64,000 nt of DNA from an uncultured Bacilli bacterium (lineage in GTDB: Bacteria > Bacillota_I > Bacilli_A > RF39 > UBA660). Of the stretch, positions 34,008 to 42,590 are shown in pieces. The translations under genes were made by a program, and so were the position numbers. The stretch spans positions 1-64,000 of the forward strand of contig CALVVF010000005.1 in NCBI GenBank assembly GCA_944363785.1, in the 5' to 3' direction. The notes below the pieces were generated by a model. That model did not search any database. It saw only the letters and a list, made by a program, of their open reading frames with translations, and had not been told where the DNA came from. Within the stretch, counting starts at the first letter, position 1; every line of letters starts with the position of its first letter.

Positions 34008-35017
34008 AATTCCGTGAGTTTATTCAAGACTATCTTTTATGGATAGTAAGTGCTGTTATTGTCGGTATTTTTCTCGTATTATTCGCATTAGCGTTCAAGT
34101 GTCCCATGCCATTCATCCTTCTCCTTTCCATCACTTGGATTCTTTTTCCAACTATCTTTCTTCTTAGTCAATATCATAAAAAGAAAGTTTTCTATTCTTC
34201 ACTTCATCAAAATCTAGAACAACTTGATCATAAATATTTACTCAGTGAGTTAGTACCTGAAGCTTACTTTTTAGATGCCAAAATTTTTAAAGAAGTATTA
34301 TGGGAAATCACCAAATCCTATCAGGAAGAAATCAATCAATATAAATACAGTGTAGAAGACTTTAAAGAGTATGTTGAATTATGGATTCACGAAGTAAAAG
34401 TACCTATTGCGAGTAGTCTACTCATTATCCATAATCATAAAAATAAAGATCCTCAAAAAATCGTCGAACAAATTGGTCGAATTGAAAACTATGTAGAACA
34501 AATTCTTTATTATGTAAGAAGTGAAAATGCCGAAAAAGATTATCTCATCAAACCATGTAATCCTCGCGATATCGTAAACAAAGTCATCGTCAAAAATAAA
34601 GAGCGTTTTATTTACGATAAAATTAAATTAGAGATAGAGTCTTTTGAACAAGAAGTATTAACGGATAGTAAGTGGTTAGAATTTATCCTCAGTCAGATTT
34701 TCCAAAACAGTATGAAATATCGAAGTGAAGAGTCAAAAATTAAAGTCAGTTTCCTCTGGCAGAATAACGAAGTTCAACTAAAGATTTGGGATAATGGTAT
34801 CGGTATTTCGAAAAGTGATTTACCTAGGGTTTTTGATAAATCCTTTACTGGTCAAAACGGAAGAAAAGTGACGACATCTACTGGAATGGGTCTTTATATA
34901 GCTAAAAAACTATGCCAAAAATTAGGCCATAAAATAGAAATAGCTTCGAAAGAAAACACTTTTACCGAAGTTACCATTACCTTCTATCAAAATGAATTCT
35001 ATGATGTAGTACGCTAA
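34004..35017 (+). CDS. BceS-type intramembrane-sensing histidine kinase
   Basis: 337 residues. Two transmembrane helices (about 13-34 and 38-56) with almost no extracellular loop, then a cytoplasmic DHp with ELWIHEVKVPIASSL (phospho-His about 129) instead of HxxKTP, and an ATPase domain (SQIFQNSMKY; WDNGIGI; GMGLYIAKKL). This architecture is typical of BceS kinases, which receive the signal from the ABC transporter rather than sensing directly. No terminator before bceA-like gene, but a promoter is present. Confidence 0.92.
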   Translation: MKFREFIQDYLLWIVSAVIVGIFLVLFALAFKCPMPFILLLSITWILFPTIFLLSQYHKKKVFYSSLHQNLEQLDHKYLLSELVPEAYFLDAKIFKEVLWEITKSYQEEINQYKYSVEDFKEYVELWIHEVKVPIASSLLIIHNHKNKDPQKIVEQIGRIENYVEQILYYVRSENAEKDYLIKPCNPRDIVNKVIVKNKERFIYDKIKLEIESFEQEVLTDSKWLEFILSQIFQNSMKYRSEESKIKVSFLWQNNEVQLKIWDNGIGISKSDLPRVFDKSFTGQNGRKVTTSTGMGLYIAKKLCQKLGHKIEIASKENTFTEVTITFYQNEFYDVVR

Positions 35018-35020
35018 TTC

Positions 35021-35083
35021 TTACAAAATTGTAAGCTTTTGTAAGGAAAATGAATGGCACCACTTTGTGAATTTTTCTATAAT
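35021..35083 (+). promoter_or_regulatory. BceA promoter with TTGTAAG repeats and TTACAAAATTGTAA palindrome
   Basis: TTACAAAATTGTAA (35021-35034) is an inverted repeat and TTGTAAG recurs at 35029 and 35039, ten bases apart. They lie upstream of TATAAT (35078-35083) with a poor -35 (TGGCAC). This is the layout of an activator-dependent Bce-type target promoter. Confidence 0.6.
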
Positions 35084-35107
35084 AGCTACTGAAAGGAAGG
35101 GAAAAGT

Positions 35108-35875
35108 ATGCCCAATATTTTAAAAATAGAAAAGATTGAAAAGTACTATGGAACACGTGCTAGCTTAACTAAAGCAATCAATAATATTTCTTTTGAAGTA
35201 GAAAAAGGAGAATTCGTTGCGATCATGGGTGCAAGTGGTTCTGGTAAAACAACACTCCTAAATTGTATTTCAACAATTGATAAAGTAACGAGTGGTCATA
35301 TCTATGTAGAAGGAGAGGATATTACTCGTTTAAAGGGAAACAACCTAAATAAATTCCGCCGAGAACAATTAGGATTTATCTTTCAAGACTTTAACTTATT
35401 AGATACCCTAACTGCCTTTGAAAATATTGCCTTAGCGCTTACCATTCAAGGAGTAAAAGCAAGTGAAATAGAGACAAAGGTAAATGATGTAGCGAAAAAG
35501 TTAAACATCAAAGATATTTTACCTAAATATCCTTATCAAATGTCTGGTGGTCAGAAACAACGAGTCGCATCAGCTAGAGCGATCATTACGAACCCAAAAT
35601 TAATCTTAGCCGATGAACCAACTGGAGCGTTAGATTCAAAAAGTGCCAAGATGTTACTAGAAAATTTCATCTTTATGAACAAAGAACTAAATGCTACCAT
35701 TTTAATGGTAACTCACGATGCTTTCACCGCTAGTTACGCATCTCGTGTAATTTTCATCAAAGATGGTAAACTTTTTAATGAATTAGTACGTGGTAATGAT
35801 TCTAGAAAAGAATTTTTTGATAAAATCATCGATGTAGTAACCTTGTTAGGGGGCGACTTAAACGATGTTGTTTAA
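35108..35875 (+). CDS. BceA-type ABC transporter ATPase
   Basis: 255 residues. Walker A GASGSGKTT (about 40-48), Q-loop FQDFN, signature MSGGQKQRVASARA (about 143-156), Walker B ILADEPTGALDS, H-loop VTHDAF. The sequence class matches BceA/YtsC ATPases. It overlaps the permease by 11 bases. The operon behind the TTGTAAG-repeat promoter should be induced by the adjacent regulator pair when peptides such as bacitracin-like lipid-binding antibiotics are present. Confidence 0.94.
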   Translation: MPNILKIEKIEKYYGTRASLTKAINNISFEVEKGEFVAIMGASGSGKTTLLNCISTIDKVTSGHIYVEGEDITRLKGNNLNKFRREQLGFIFQDFNLLDTLTAFENIALALTIQGVKASEIETKVNDVAKKLNIKDILPKYPYQMSGGQKQRVASARAIITNPKLILADEPTGALDSKSAKMLLENFIFMNKELNATILMVTHDAFTASYASRVIFIKDGKLFNELVRGNDSRKEFFDKIIDVVTLLGGDLNDVV

Positions 35876-37922
35876 GCTTTCGATTAAGAATATCAAAAAA
35901 AGTTTCAAAGATTATGCCATCTACTTTTTTACCCTTATCTTAGGCGTTGCCATCTTCTATGTGTTTAATGCCTTAGATAGTCAAACAGTCATGCTAGATG
36001 TTTCTAAATCCACTCATGACTTAATCGATTTAATGAATCAAGTATTATCAGGGGTCAGTGTTTTTGTTTCTTTCATTTTAGGATTTTTAATCATCTATGC
36101 TAGTCGCTTTCTAATGAAACGACGAAAACAAGAATTTGGAATCTATATGACTCTAGGAATGAGTAAAGGAAAAATTTCTAAGATTTTATTGATGGAGACA
36201 CTCCTCATCGGTTTAGTTTCCTTAGGTGCTGGTTTAATCTTAGGCGTTTGCTTATCCCAATTGATGTCAGTATTAGTAGCCAACATGTTTGAAGCGGATA
36301 TGACAAAATTTACCTTTACTTTCTCTAGTAGTTCAATGATAAAAACTTGTATTTATTTTGGTATTATGTATTTACTCGTCATGATCTTTAATACTTTTTC
36401 TGTCAGCAAATGTAAATTAATTGACTTGTTAAATGCCAAGAAAAAAAGTGAAACGGTTAAATTAAAAAATCCAATCCTTTGTGTCATTGTCTTTATTATC
36501 GCAGTAGCGATGCTATCGTATGCTTACTATAATGTAACAGTAGGAGTAAATAATCTCCAATATTTTAGCGACGTCTTATTTCAAATGGCTTTAGGCGCAA
36601 TAGGAACCTTTCTTATTTTCTGGTCCTTATCGGGTTTAATTTTACGTCTAGTTCAATCGATGAAAAAAGTTTACTTAAAGGGATTAAATCTCTTTACCAT
36701 TCGTCAAATCAACAGTAAAATCAATACAACAGTATTCTCGATGACCGTAATTTGTTTAATGTTATTCTTGACGATTTGTATCTTTTCAAGTGCTCTATCA
36801 TTAAAAAATTCTATGTCAGCAAACTTAAAAGAATTAGTACCGATCGATATTGAATTCTATAAGCCATTAAATGCCAGAGAAACTTACCATATGGTAGTAA
36901 ATGATAGCGAAAATGAAGATTCTAAAGTATCTATTTGGGAGACCCTAGAAAAGTATAATTTAGATATAAAAGATGATCTAAAAGATATCACTGAATTAAC
37001 TTCTTACCAACAAGCTGATCTAACTTTTGCCAAGACTTTAGGTAATACATTAGATGAAGTGAAAAAAGACTATCCATTTTTATTAGTGGACAGTAAAGAA
37101 GAAATTGTCAAATTAAGCGATTATAATCGAGTAGCTAAGCTTTATGACAATCCAACCTATACTTTAGAAGATGATCAATATTTAATTTTAGCTGACTATG
37201 ATTCCATGGTGGAACTTAGAAACAAGGCACTCGAAGAAAATACCATCATCACGATAAATGGAAAAGACTTTCATCCTAAATATAAAGAATGTCAAGACGG
37301 TTTTATCGATATTGCCACTAACCATATCAATGCCGGAATCATTGTTGTTCCTGATGAAGCCGTGGAGAATTTGATCGAAGCTAAAGCCTATGTCTTAGCC
37401 AATTATAAAGCAGAAACCAAAGAAGGTAAACGAGAAGTTGAAGACAAAATCAATGCCTTAGAACAAAACTATCCAAATATAGACCAAGAAACGTTACTAT
37501 CCGCATCAAGTAAAATTTCTTTATATGATGCCAGTATTGGATTAAGTGCTATGGCTACCTTCATTGGTCTTTATCTAGGACTTATCTTTCTAATGGCTTC
37601 GGCCGCAATCTTAGCTTTAAAAGAATTATCTGAATCATCGGATAATAAGGAAAAATTTATTGCGCTAAGAAAAATCGGAGTAGACGAAAAAATGTTAAAT
37701 CGTGCTTTGTTTAATCAGATTGCTATTTTCTTCGCACTACCATTAATCCTTGCCATCATCCATTCCATTTTTGGTATTCAAGTATGCAATTTTATCTTAG
37801 AGACTTTCGGTAACGAAAAATTATTACTCTCGATTGTTATGACTGCATGTTTCTTAGGCGTAATCTACGGTGGCTATTTCCTAATTACATACTTCTGTAG
37901 TAAAAATATTATTAAAGAGTAA
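35865..37922 (+). CDS. BceB-type ABC permease
   Basis: 685 residues, close to typical BceB length (about 650). About ten transmembrane helices, with one large extracellular domain between helices 7 and 8 (about 320-545) that recognises the peptide-lipid target, and RRKQEFGIYMTLGMSKGKI as the cytoplasmic coupling loop. It forms the sensing and detoxification complex with the BceA-like ATPase and the BceS-like kinase. Spacing to the VanZ-RDD gene is 18 bases. Confidence 0.93.
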   Translation: MLFKLSIKNIKKSFKDYAIYFFTLILGVAIFYVFNALDSQTVMLDVSKSTHDLIDLMNQVLSGVSVFVSFILGFLIIYASRFLMKRRKQEFGIYMTLGMSKGKISKILLMETLLIGLVSLGAGLILGVCLSQLMSVLVANMFEADMTKFTFTFSSSSMIKTCIYFGIMYLLVMIFNTFSVSKCKLIDLLNAKKKSETVKLKNPILCVIVFIIAVAMLSYAYYNVTVGVNNLQYFSDVLFQMALGAIGTFLIFWSLSGLILRLVQSMKKVYLKGLNLFTIRQINSKINTTVFSMTVICLMLFLTICIFSSALSLKNSMSANLKELVPIDIEFYKPLNARETYHMVVNDSENEDSKVSIWETLEKYNLDIKDDLKDITELTSYQQADLTFAKTLGNTLDEVKKDYPFLLVDSKEEIVKLSDYNRVAKLYDNPTYTLEDDQYLILADYDSMVELRNKALEENTIITINGKDFHPKYKECQDGFIDIATNHINAGIIVVPDEAVENLIEAKAYVLANYKAETKEGKREVEDKINALEQNYPNIDQETLLSASSKISLYDASIGLSAMATFIGLYLGLIFLMASAAILALKELSESSDNKEKFIALRKIGVDEKMLNRALFNQIAIFFALPLILAIIHSIFGIQVCNFILETFGNEKLLLSIVMTACFLGVIYGGYFLITYFCSKNIIKE

Positions 37923-37940
37923 AAGAAAGTAGGGGATAAT

Positions 37941-39092
37941 ATGGAAAATTATATAGAGCCAATAAAATATGCGATAATCTTATTTCCGTTTATCGCTTTT
38001 CTATTTACTCTTCCTTATATTCTCCATCAATATCATAAATATGGTTCAATCTATTATTTACGTGTATTCATTGTCTATTCTTTTATTCTTTATTTAATCA
38101 GTGCTTATTTCTTAGTTATCTTGCCACTGCCATCCTTTGAAGAAGTTAGTCAAATGACTAGCCCAACTACCCAGTTAGTCCCATTTTCTTTCGTTCGTGA
38201 TTTTATAGAACATAGTAGTTTTCAAATTCAAGACTTTTCTACTTATGTAAAAGCATTGATGGAACCATACTGTTACGTGGAACTCTATAACATATTACTA
38301 ACGATACCATTTGGTATTTACCTCGGCTATTACTTTAAATATAGTTTAAAGAAATGTGTCTTTTATACTTTCTGCCTCAGTTTGTTTTTTGAACTTACGC
38401 AATTAAGTGGGCTATATGGAATTTATCCTCGAGGATATCGGTTGTTTGACGTCGACGATTTAATCTTAAATACATTGGGTGGTTTAATCGGTTATCTATG
38501 TTCAATTGGAATTAGAAAAATTCTTCCTAGTCGCGAAAAGATCGATCAAAAAGCCTACGAACTAGGAAAGAAAGTTTCTTGGTTAAAAAGAACAACCCTC
38601 TTTTTCCTTGATTTATTTTTCTTTACCATTTTCGCTTCTTTCGTTCAAGAGTTCGTATCTGGCAACTTATCGTTATATCTTACTTTTCTTTTCTACTATG
38701 TCTTATGCCCATATTGGCGGAAAGGAAAAACTCTTGCTGGTAGCTTTCTCAATGTAAAAATCGAAGTAGAATCTGCTCGGTCTACACTTCTTGCATTATT
38801 TCTTAGACAACACTTATTTTATATTGGCTATTTTGTTCTTCCCTTTTATATTTTAATTTTAGGTGGAGGAATCACGGCTAGCTTGCCATTACCAAGAAGT
38901 ATCCGTGCTGTAGCTTCTTTACTTGTTATTCTGATCGTATTTGGTTATCTGTTTGGTAGTTTCTTACGATTAATTAGAAAGAAAAAACCATATTATGAAT
39001 GTTTAAGCAAAACAAAATTAGTTAGTACTATTGGAACTTCTGATCATAATGAGAATATACCTAACAATTTTGTAAGGCAAAATAAAGATTAG
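37941..39092 (+). CDS. VanZ-like / RDD fusion membrane protein
   Basis: 383 residues, eight to nine transmembrane helices. The N-terminal part (about 1-185) is VanZ-like (QLVPFSFVRDF; NILLTIPFGIYLGYYF; FCLSLFFELTQL; FDVDDLILNTLGG). The C-terminal part (about 210-345) is an RDD domain (TTLFFLDLFFFTIF; GKTLAGSFLNVKI; LRQHLFYIGYF). VanZ proteins lower susceptibility to lipoglycopeptides such as teicoplanin. The gene follows the BceAB-like pair, so it belongs to the same antibiotic-stress unit. SD AAGTAGGGG is acceptable. Confidence 0.85.
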   Translation: MENYIEPIKYAIILFPFIAFLFTLPYILHQYHKYGSIYYLRVFIVYSFILYLISAYFLVILPLPSFEEVSQMTSPTTQLVPFSFVRDFIEHSSFQIQDFSTYVKALMEPYCYVELYNILLTIPFGIYLGYYFKYSLKKCVFYTFCLSLFFELTQLSGLYGIYPRGYRLFDVDDLILNTLGGLIGYLCSIGIRKILPSREKIDQKAYELGKKVSWLKRTTLFFLDLFFFTIFASFVQEFVSGNLSLYLTFLFYYVLCPYWRKGKTLAGSFLNVKIEVESARSTLLALFLRQHLFYIGYFVLPFYILILGGGITASLPLPRSIRAVASLLVILIVFGYLFGSFLRLIRKKKPYYECLSKTKLVSTIGTSDHNENIPNNFVRQNKD

Positions 39093-39095
39093 TTA

Positions 39096-39104
39096 TGTTA
39101 TAAT
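39096..39104 (+). promoter_or_regulatory. Extended -10 promoter element
   Basis: TGTTATAAT, 24 bases before ATG 39129, overlapping little more than the end of the VanZ-RDD gene. Confidence 0.5.
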
Positions 39105-39128
39105 AATAAAAAGAAAAGGAAGAGATAA

Positions 39129-39350
39129 ATGAAAAAATTAAGTTTGAAAACAATTTGTATAGCGATTATCGGAATTATTTTATCCGTTGTATGTTTTGTT
39201 GTTGTTGCTCCAATTTTACTTATTTTCTTAATTAGTAAATTTGTTCGTCATCGAAAGAAAGTAACTCCTACCAATACCAGTAATGAACCATTTAATTCTC
39301 CAAAGAGAAAAAGAGAAAAAGAAGTAGTAGAAGGTGAACTAATCGTCTAA
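39129..39350 (+). CDS. Small single-pass membrane protein
   Basis: 73 residues. One long hydrophobic helix (about 9-36) and a basic, Pro/Asn/Lys-rich cytoplasmic or extracellular tail (NTSNEPFNSPKRKRE). No family recognised. It has its own promoter and a strong terminator, so it is a small independent transcription unit rather than a simple extension of the resistance operon. Confidence 0.65.
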   Translation: MKKLSLKTICIAIIGIILSVVCFVVVAPILLIFLISKFVRHRKKVTPTNTSNEPFNSPKRKREKEVVEGELIV

Positions 39351-39353
39351 TCA

Positions 39354-39381
39354 AAAAAAGAATCATTGTGATTCTTTTTTT
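39354..39381. terminator. Bidirectional terminator
   Basis: AAAAAGAATCA-TTG-TGATTCTTTTT. It serves the plus-strand gene at 39129 and the minus-strand repressor gene at 39393. Confidence 0.85.
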
Positions 39382-39392
39382 AGTTTTATTTA

Positions 39393-39869
39393 TTATTGAG
39401 AAACAGTTTCTTTATCCTTTTCTCTAGCACAAAGAATATCGGCAGAAACTCCATACTTTCTAGCAATTTGATAGACAAAAGCAGTTAGTATCATCGTCTT
39501 ACCATTTTCATAAGCACTGATTGTCGATTGAGTAGTATTTAAAATCTGTGCCAATTGTAATTGAGTTAAATTATTGTTTTCTCTAAATTCGATTAATTGT
39601 TTTCCTATTTTCTTTTTATCTAAAGTAGGGGAAATAAGATCAGGACAATGATTCTTTTTCTTTAAACCAAGGGCATAATCCATACTGCATTCTGTGATTA
39701 GACAAAACTTATGTAACATATTTAGAGGAATGATTTCCTTTCCGGTTTCCCATTTTGAATAAGTAGCTTGATTAACTTGGAGTAAGCAAGCTAATTGATA
39801 TTGACTGAGATTTTTGTCTTGACGTATATCACTTAATCTCTTAAATATAATATTATTATTCGCAATCAC
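39393..39869 (-). CDS. Tandem XRE-type helix-turn-helix protein
   Basis: 158 residues, made of two Cro/C1-type HTH domains in series: residues about 8-65 (LSQYQLACLLQVNQATYSKWE) and about 88-145 (LTQLQLAQILNTTQSTISAYE). No effector domain. Each half is a full recognition module, so the monomer could bind a two-half-site operator without dimerising. Target unknown. The gene is divergent from the small coiled-coil gene at 39976, and control of that gap is the simplest hypothesis. Confidence 0.88.
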   Translation of the reverse strand: MIANNNIIFKRLSDIRQDKNLSQYQLACLLQVNQATYSKWETGKEIIPLNMLHKFCLITECSMDYALGLKKKNHCPDLISPTLDKKKIGKQLIEFRENNNLTQLQLAQILNTTQSTISAYENGKTMILTAFVYQIARKYGVSADILCAREKDKETVSQ

Positions 39870-39975
39870 ATTATCACCTAGTACTATTTTCCCAGTTTAT
39901 GAAAATAAGTTTAGAAAATAATGCGTAAATACGATATTTTTATGTTATACTACTAATGAAAATGTAGAGAGGATT

Positions 39976-40182
39976 ATGAAAATGGAGGATAAAAGTATAG
40001 AGTTATATTGCCAATATGTGATTAAACCATTAGAAGTAAGGATGAGGAGTTTAGAAGAAAAATTAGCCCATAAACATTTTTTTCGTCGTAAAAAAGAAAT
40101 GGAATTGCGAATTGTGAAAGAATTATTGACAGAAAAATTGTTAGATCTAAATAAAATGATGGAGAGTAGTCAAAGCCAATAA
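39976..40182 (+). CDS. Small coiled-coil protein of unknown function
   Basis: 68 residues, highly charged and helical (MRSLEEKLAHK; MELRIVKELLTEKLLDL), without membrane segment. An extended -10 (TGTTATACT, 39943-39951) and SD GAGAGGA precede it. ATG 39982 is a second possible start. A bidirectional terminator follows. It is divergent from the tandem-HTH gene and may be its target or partner. Not recognised. Confidence 0.55.
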   Translation: MKMEDKSIELYCQYVIKPLEVRMRSLEEKLAHKHFFRRKKEMELRIVKELLTEKLLDLNKMMESSQSQ

Positions 40183-40184
40183 TG

Positions 40185-40220
40185 AAAACAAAGTAATTAT
40201 GATTCGATTACTTTGTTTTT
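40185..40220. terminator. Bidirectional terminator
   Basis: AAAACAAAGTAAT pairs with ATTACTTTGTTTT around a nine-base loop between convergent genes. Confidence 0.85.
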
Positions 40221-41090
40221 AAATTCAGGAATAAAACTTTCTAATTGTGTTTCTCCTTCTTGCTGATAGGCTTGAGTAATTCCAATATCCAAAGCATAAT
40301 CGATTATCTCGTCGTAATCATCTTCTGATAAAGTTTGATTTAAATTAGAAAAATGTTTAAAGTGACGAATTGGTGTATACTGATTCATAATACTAATATA
40401 AATTTGATTATGATAGGTTGTGTAGAGATAGTTTAACACTTTCTTAGAATCCTCTTTTAAACCTGGTAAACATAAGTGTCTAACAATTACTCCACGTTCT
40501 AAAATACCTTGTTCATTAAAAACAGGTTCTCCAACTTGTTTAACCATTTCTTTAATTGCCTCGGTTGCACAGGAAAAATAATTAGGTGCATGCGAATACA
40601 AAATACTATATTGATCATCAAAATATTTTAAATCCGGTAAATAAATGTCGACAATACCATCTAACATTCGGATTGTTTCAACATTCTCATAACCACTAGT
40701 ATTATAAACAATAGGTAAGTGAAGACCACGTTTTTTCGCTAGCTTGATTCCTTCTATGATCCAAGGAACATAATGGGTAGGTGTTACCAAATTAATATTA
40801 TTTGCTCCTTGTTTTTGTAAATCTAAACAGATATCTGCTAATTGATCGATAGTAATTTCTTGACCGATATGCTCATGACTAAGGGCATAATTTTGGCAAA
40901 AGACACATTGTAACGTACAATAAGAAAAGAAGATAGTACCTGATCCTTTTTCTCCGGATAGACAGGGTTCTTCCCAAAAATGAAGAGCAGCTCGAGCAAT
41001 TTTTAAAGTAGCTGGTGCTCCACAAAACCCACGATTAGTTGTACGATTCACATTACATTTTCTAGGACAGAGGTTACAATTTCCTTCCAT
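40197..41090 (-). CDS. Radical SAM protein (PflX/COG1313-like)
   Basis: 297 residues from the ATG at 41088-41090, selected for its SD (GGGAGTGATC on the coding strand); the longer frame to 41159 has only hydrophobic noise. An N-terminal four-Cys segment (CNLCPRKCNVNR and GFCG) precedes the radical SAM triad CTLQCVFC (about 60-67). The remaining barrel includes VTPTHYVPWI and YLPDLKYFD. This COG1313 group resembles pyruvate formate-lyase activases, but its target is unknown. No glycyl radical enzyme other than NrdD lies in this window. Confidence 0.85.
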   Translation of the reverse strand: MEGNCNLCPRKCNVNRTTNRGFCGAPATLKIARAALHFWEEPCLSGEKGSGTIFFSYCTLQCVFCQNYALSHEHIGQEITIDQLADICLDLQKQGANNINLVTPTHYVPWIIEGIKLAKKRGLHLPIVYNTSGYENVETIRMLDGIVDIYLPDLKYFDDQYSILYSHAPNYFSCATEAIKEMVKQVGEPVFNEQGILERGVIVRHLCLPGLKEDSKKVLNYLYTTYHNQIYISIMNQYTPIRHFKHFSNLNQTLSEDDYDEIIDYALDIGITQAYQQEGETQLESFIPEFKNKVIES

Positions 41091-41179
41091 ATAGATCACT
41101 CCCATACTACATACTGTTTTTATATTATAATATATAGAAAAGAAAAAGAAAACCAACAAAAAACACTAAAAAGGATATA

Positions 41180-41208
41180 TATACAATTATTAAAACATAT
41201 GCTATAAT
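41180..41208 (+). promoter_or_regulatory. Promoter with long leader
   Basis: TATACA (41180-41185), 17-bp spacer, extended TGC and TATAAT (41203-41208). It leaves an untranslated leader of about 125 bases before ATG 41339. Confidence 0.6.
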
Positions 41209-41338
41209 GTAAGTGTGATGAGCAGTCACAGATCTTTATTATAAAACTATTATTTGATTTCCTTCTTTAAATATTTAAATAAAGGATAGATAACCAGTCA
41301 TATAAAAAGATCCAAAGATAGTTAAAGGAGGAAAAAGT

Positions 41339-41533
41339 ATGCCAGAATACAAAGATAAAACAATTAAGTGTCTTGATTGTGGAAAAGAATTTATTTTTTC
41401 TGTTAGGGATCAAGAATTCTATGCAGAAAAAGGATTTAACAACGAACCAAAACGATGCAAAGAATGTCGCGACAAGAGAAAAATCGAAAGAAATAATCGC
41501 CTTCAAACAACAAACACAAGTAATAATGAATAA
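41339..41533 (+). CDS. Small zinc-ribbon protein
   Basis: 64 residues. Two CxxC pairs, CLDCGKEF and CKECRDK, spaced as in the zinc-ribbon (zf-trcl-like) proteins of Firmicutes, with a basic tail. A very strong SD (AAAGGAGG) suggests high expression. A long leader follows its promoter. The role is unknown; cold-shock-associated and ribosome-linked roles have been proposed for relatives, which the sequence cannot test. Confidence 0.75.
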   Translation: MPEYKDKTIKCLDCGKEFIFSVRDQEFYAEKGFNNEPKRCKECRDKRKIERNNRLQTTNTSNNE

Positions 41534-41537
41534 CTGA

Positions 41538-41570
41538 AATAGCACTGTCATTAGACGGTGTTATTTTTTT
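41538..41570 (+). terminator. Rho-independent terminator
   Basis: AATAGCACTGTC pairs with GACGGTGTTATT (G-U allowed), ATTA loop, T-run. Confidence 0.88.
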
Positions 41571-41930
41571 GTTGATCATTTTACTTTAAACTTACCACTA
41601 TATCTTTTATTAGTGGGTATAGTTTTTAATAAAGTATTAAACAGCATGATAAACCTTATTTATATAAGACATCATATAATTGACTTTTCCCATAATTTCC
41701 CATATTTTTCTAATAATTCTTCTATATTTGTCTACTATACTGGATATCAAGAAAGGAAGTGATAGACGAAAAGTTAAGAAGTAAAAAAGTTGTATAATGT
41801 GATAATTATTCTTTTCAAGTTAAAATAAATATATTAAATTACTCCTACATAAAAGAATGTGAGGTGATGAATACAAATAGATTAGAAAAAATAGATATTT
41901 AGTGTTATACTAATTCATGGTGGTGATCAT
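41571..41930. other. Regulatory region before a two-component system
   Basis: No convincing gene. It holds a short hairpin (CCACTA/TAGTGG, about 41597-41621), a TGTATAAT (about 41791-41798), an 11-codon ORF after GAGGTG near 41869, and the TGTTATACT that is probably the -10 of the next operon (about 41904-41912). Confidence 0.4.
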
Positions 41931-42590
41931 ATGTTAAATATTTGCTTAGTAGAAGATGAAGTTGATTTATCTAATTTAATTAAAACGTATTTAACAAATG
42001 CTGGTTATAATGTCATACAGTTTACAAAAGGTGCTGATGCAGTTGCATATATTGGTAAACAAGCAGATCTTTGGATATTAGATATCATGTTAGGAGATGA
42101 TGTAAATGGTTATGATATAATCAGAGCTATTCGTGAAGTAGAAAAGGATGTTCCCGTGATCTTTACTTCCGCAAGGGACCAAGATCTTGATAAGATTATT
42201 GGTTTAGAACTTGGTAGCGATGATTATATAACAAAGCCTTATTCACCAAAAGAACTCGTACTTAGAGTTAACAATATTATTAAAAGAGTATACAAAGAAA
42301 AAGAAACCAATAAAGTTGCATATAAAGAATATCTAATCGATATTGATAAACGTATCGTATTAGAAAAAGATAAAGAAATAAAGCTAACCACACTCGAATT
42401 TGATTTGTTATTATTATTAGTTTCTAATAAAAATAAAAGTTTCTCCCGCGAAGAAATTTTAAACTTAGTATGGGGAGAGGATTACTTTGGAAGCGATCGA
42501 GTTGTCGATGACTTGATCAGAAGGATCCGCAAAAAAATGCCTAGTCTTAATGTTTCAACAATCTATGGATATGGGTACCGATTGTTATGA
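41931..42590 (+). CDS. OmpR-family response regulator
   Basis: 219 residues. Receiver: VEDEVD, ILDIMLGDDVNG (phospho-Asp about 52), FTSARD, ITKPYSP. Effector: TTLEFDLLLLLVSN, SREEILNLVWG, DDLIRRIRKKM. SD GGTGGTGATCAT is near perfect. Overlaps its kinase by four bases. This pair has no transporter next to it, unlike the other two systems in the window. Confidence 0.93.
   Translation: MLNICLVEDEVDLSNLIKTYLTNAGYNVIQFTKGADAVAYIGKQADLWILDIMLGDDVNGYDIIRAIREVEKDVPVIFTSARDQDLDKIIGLELGSDDYITKPYSPKELVLRVNNIIKRVYKEKETNKVAYKEYLIDIDKRIVLEKDKEIKLTTLEFDLLLLLVSNKNKSFSREEILNLVWGEDYFGSDRVVDDLIRRIRKKMPSLNVSTIYGYGYRLL

Noticed and set aside
41861-41902. 11-codon ORF after GAGGTG as a regulatory leader peptide
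   Set aside because: The SD touches the ATG with no spacer, and there is no run of regulatory codons or downstream hairpin.
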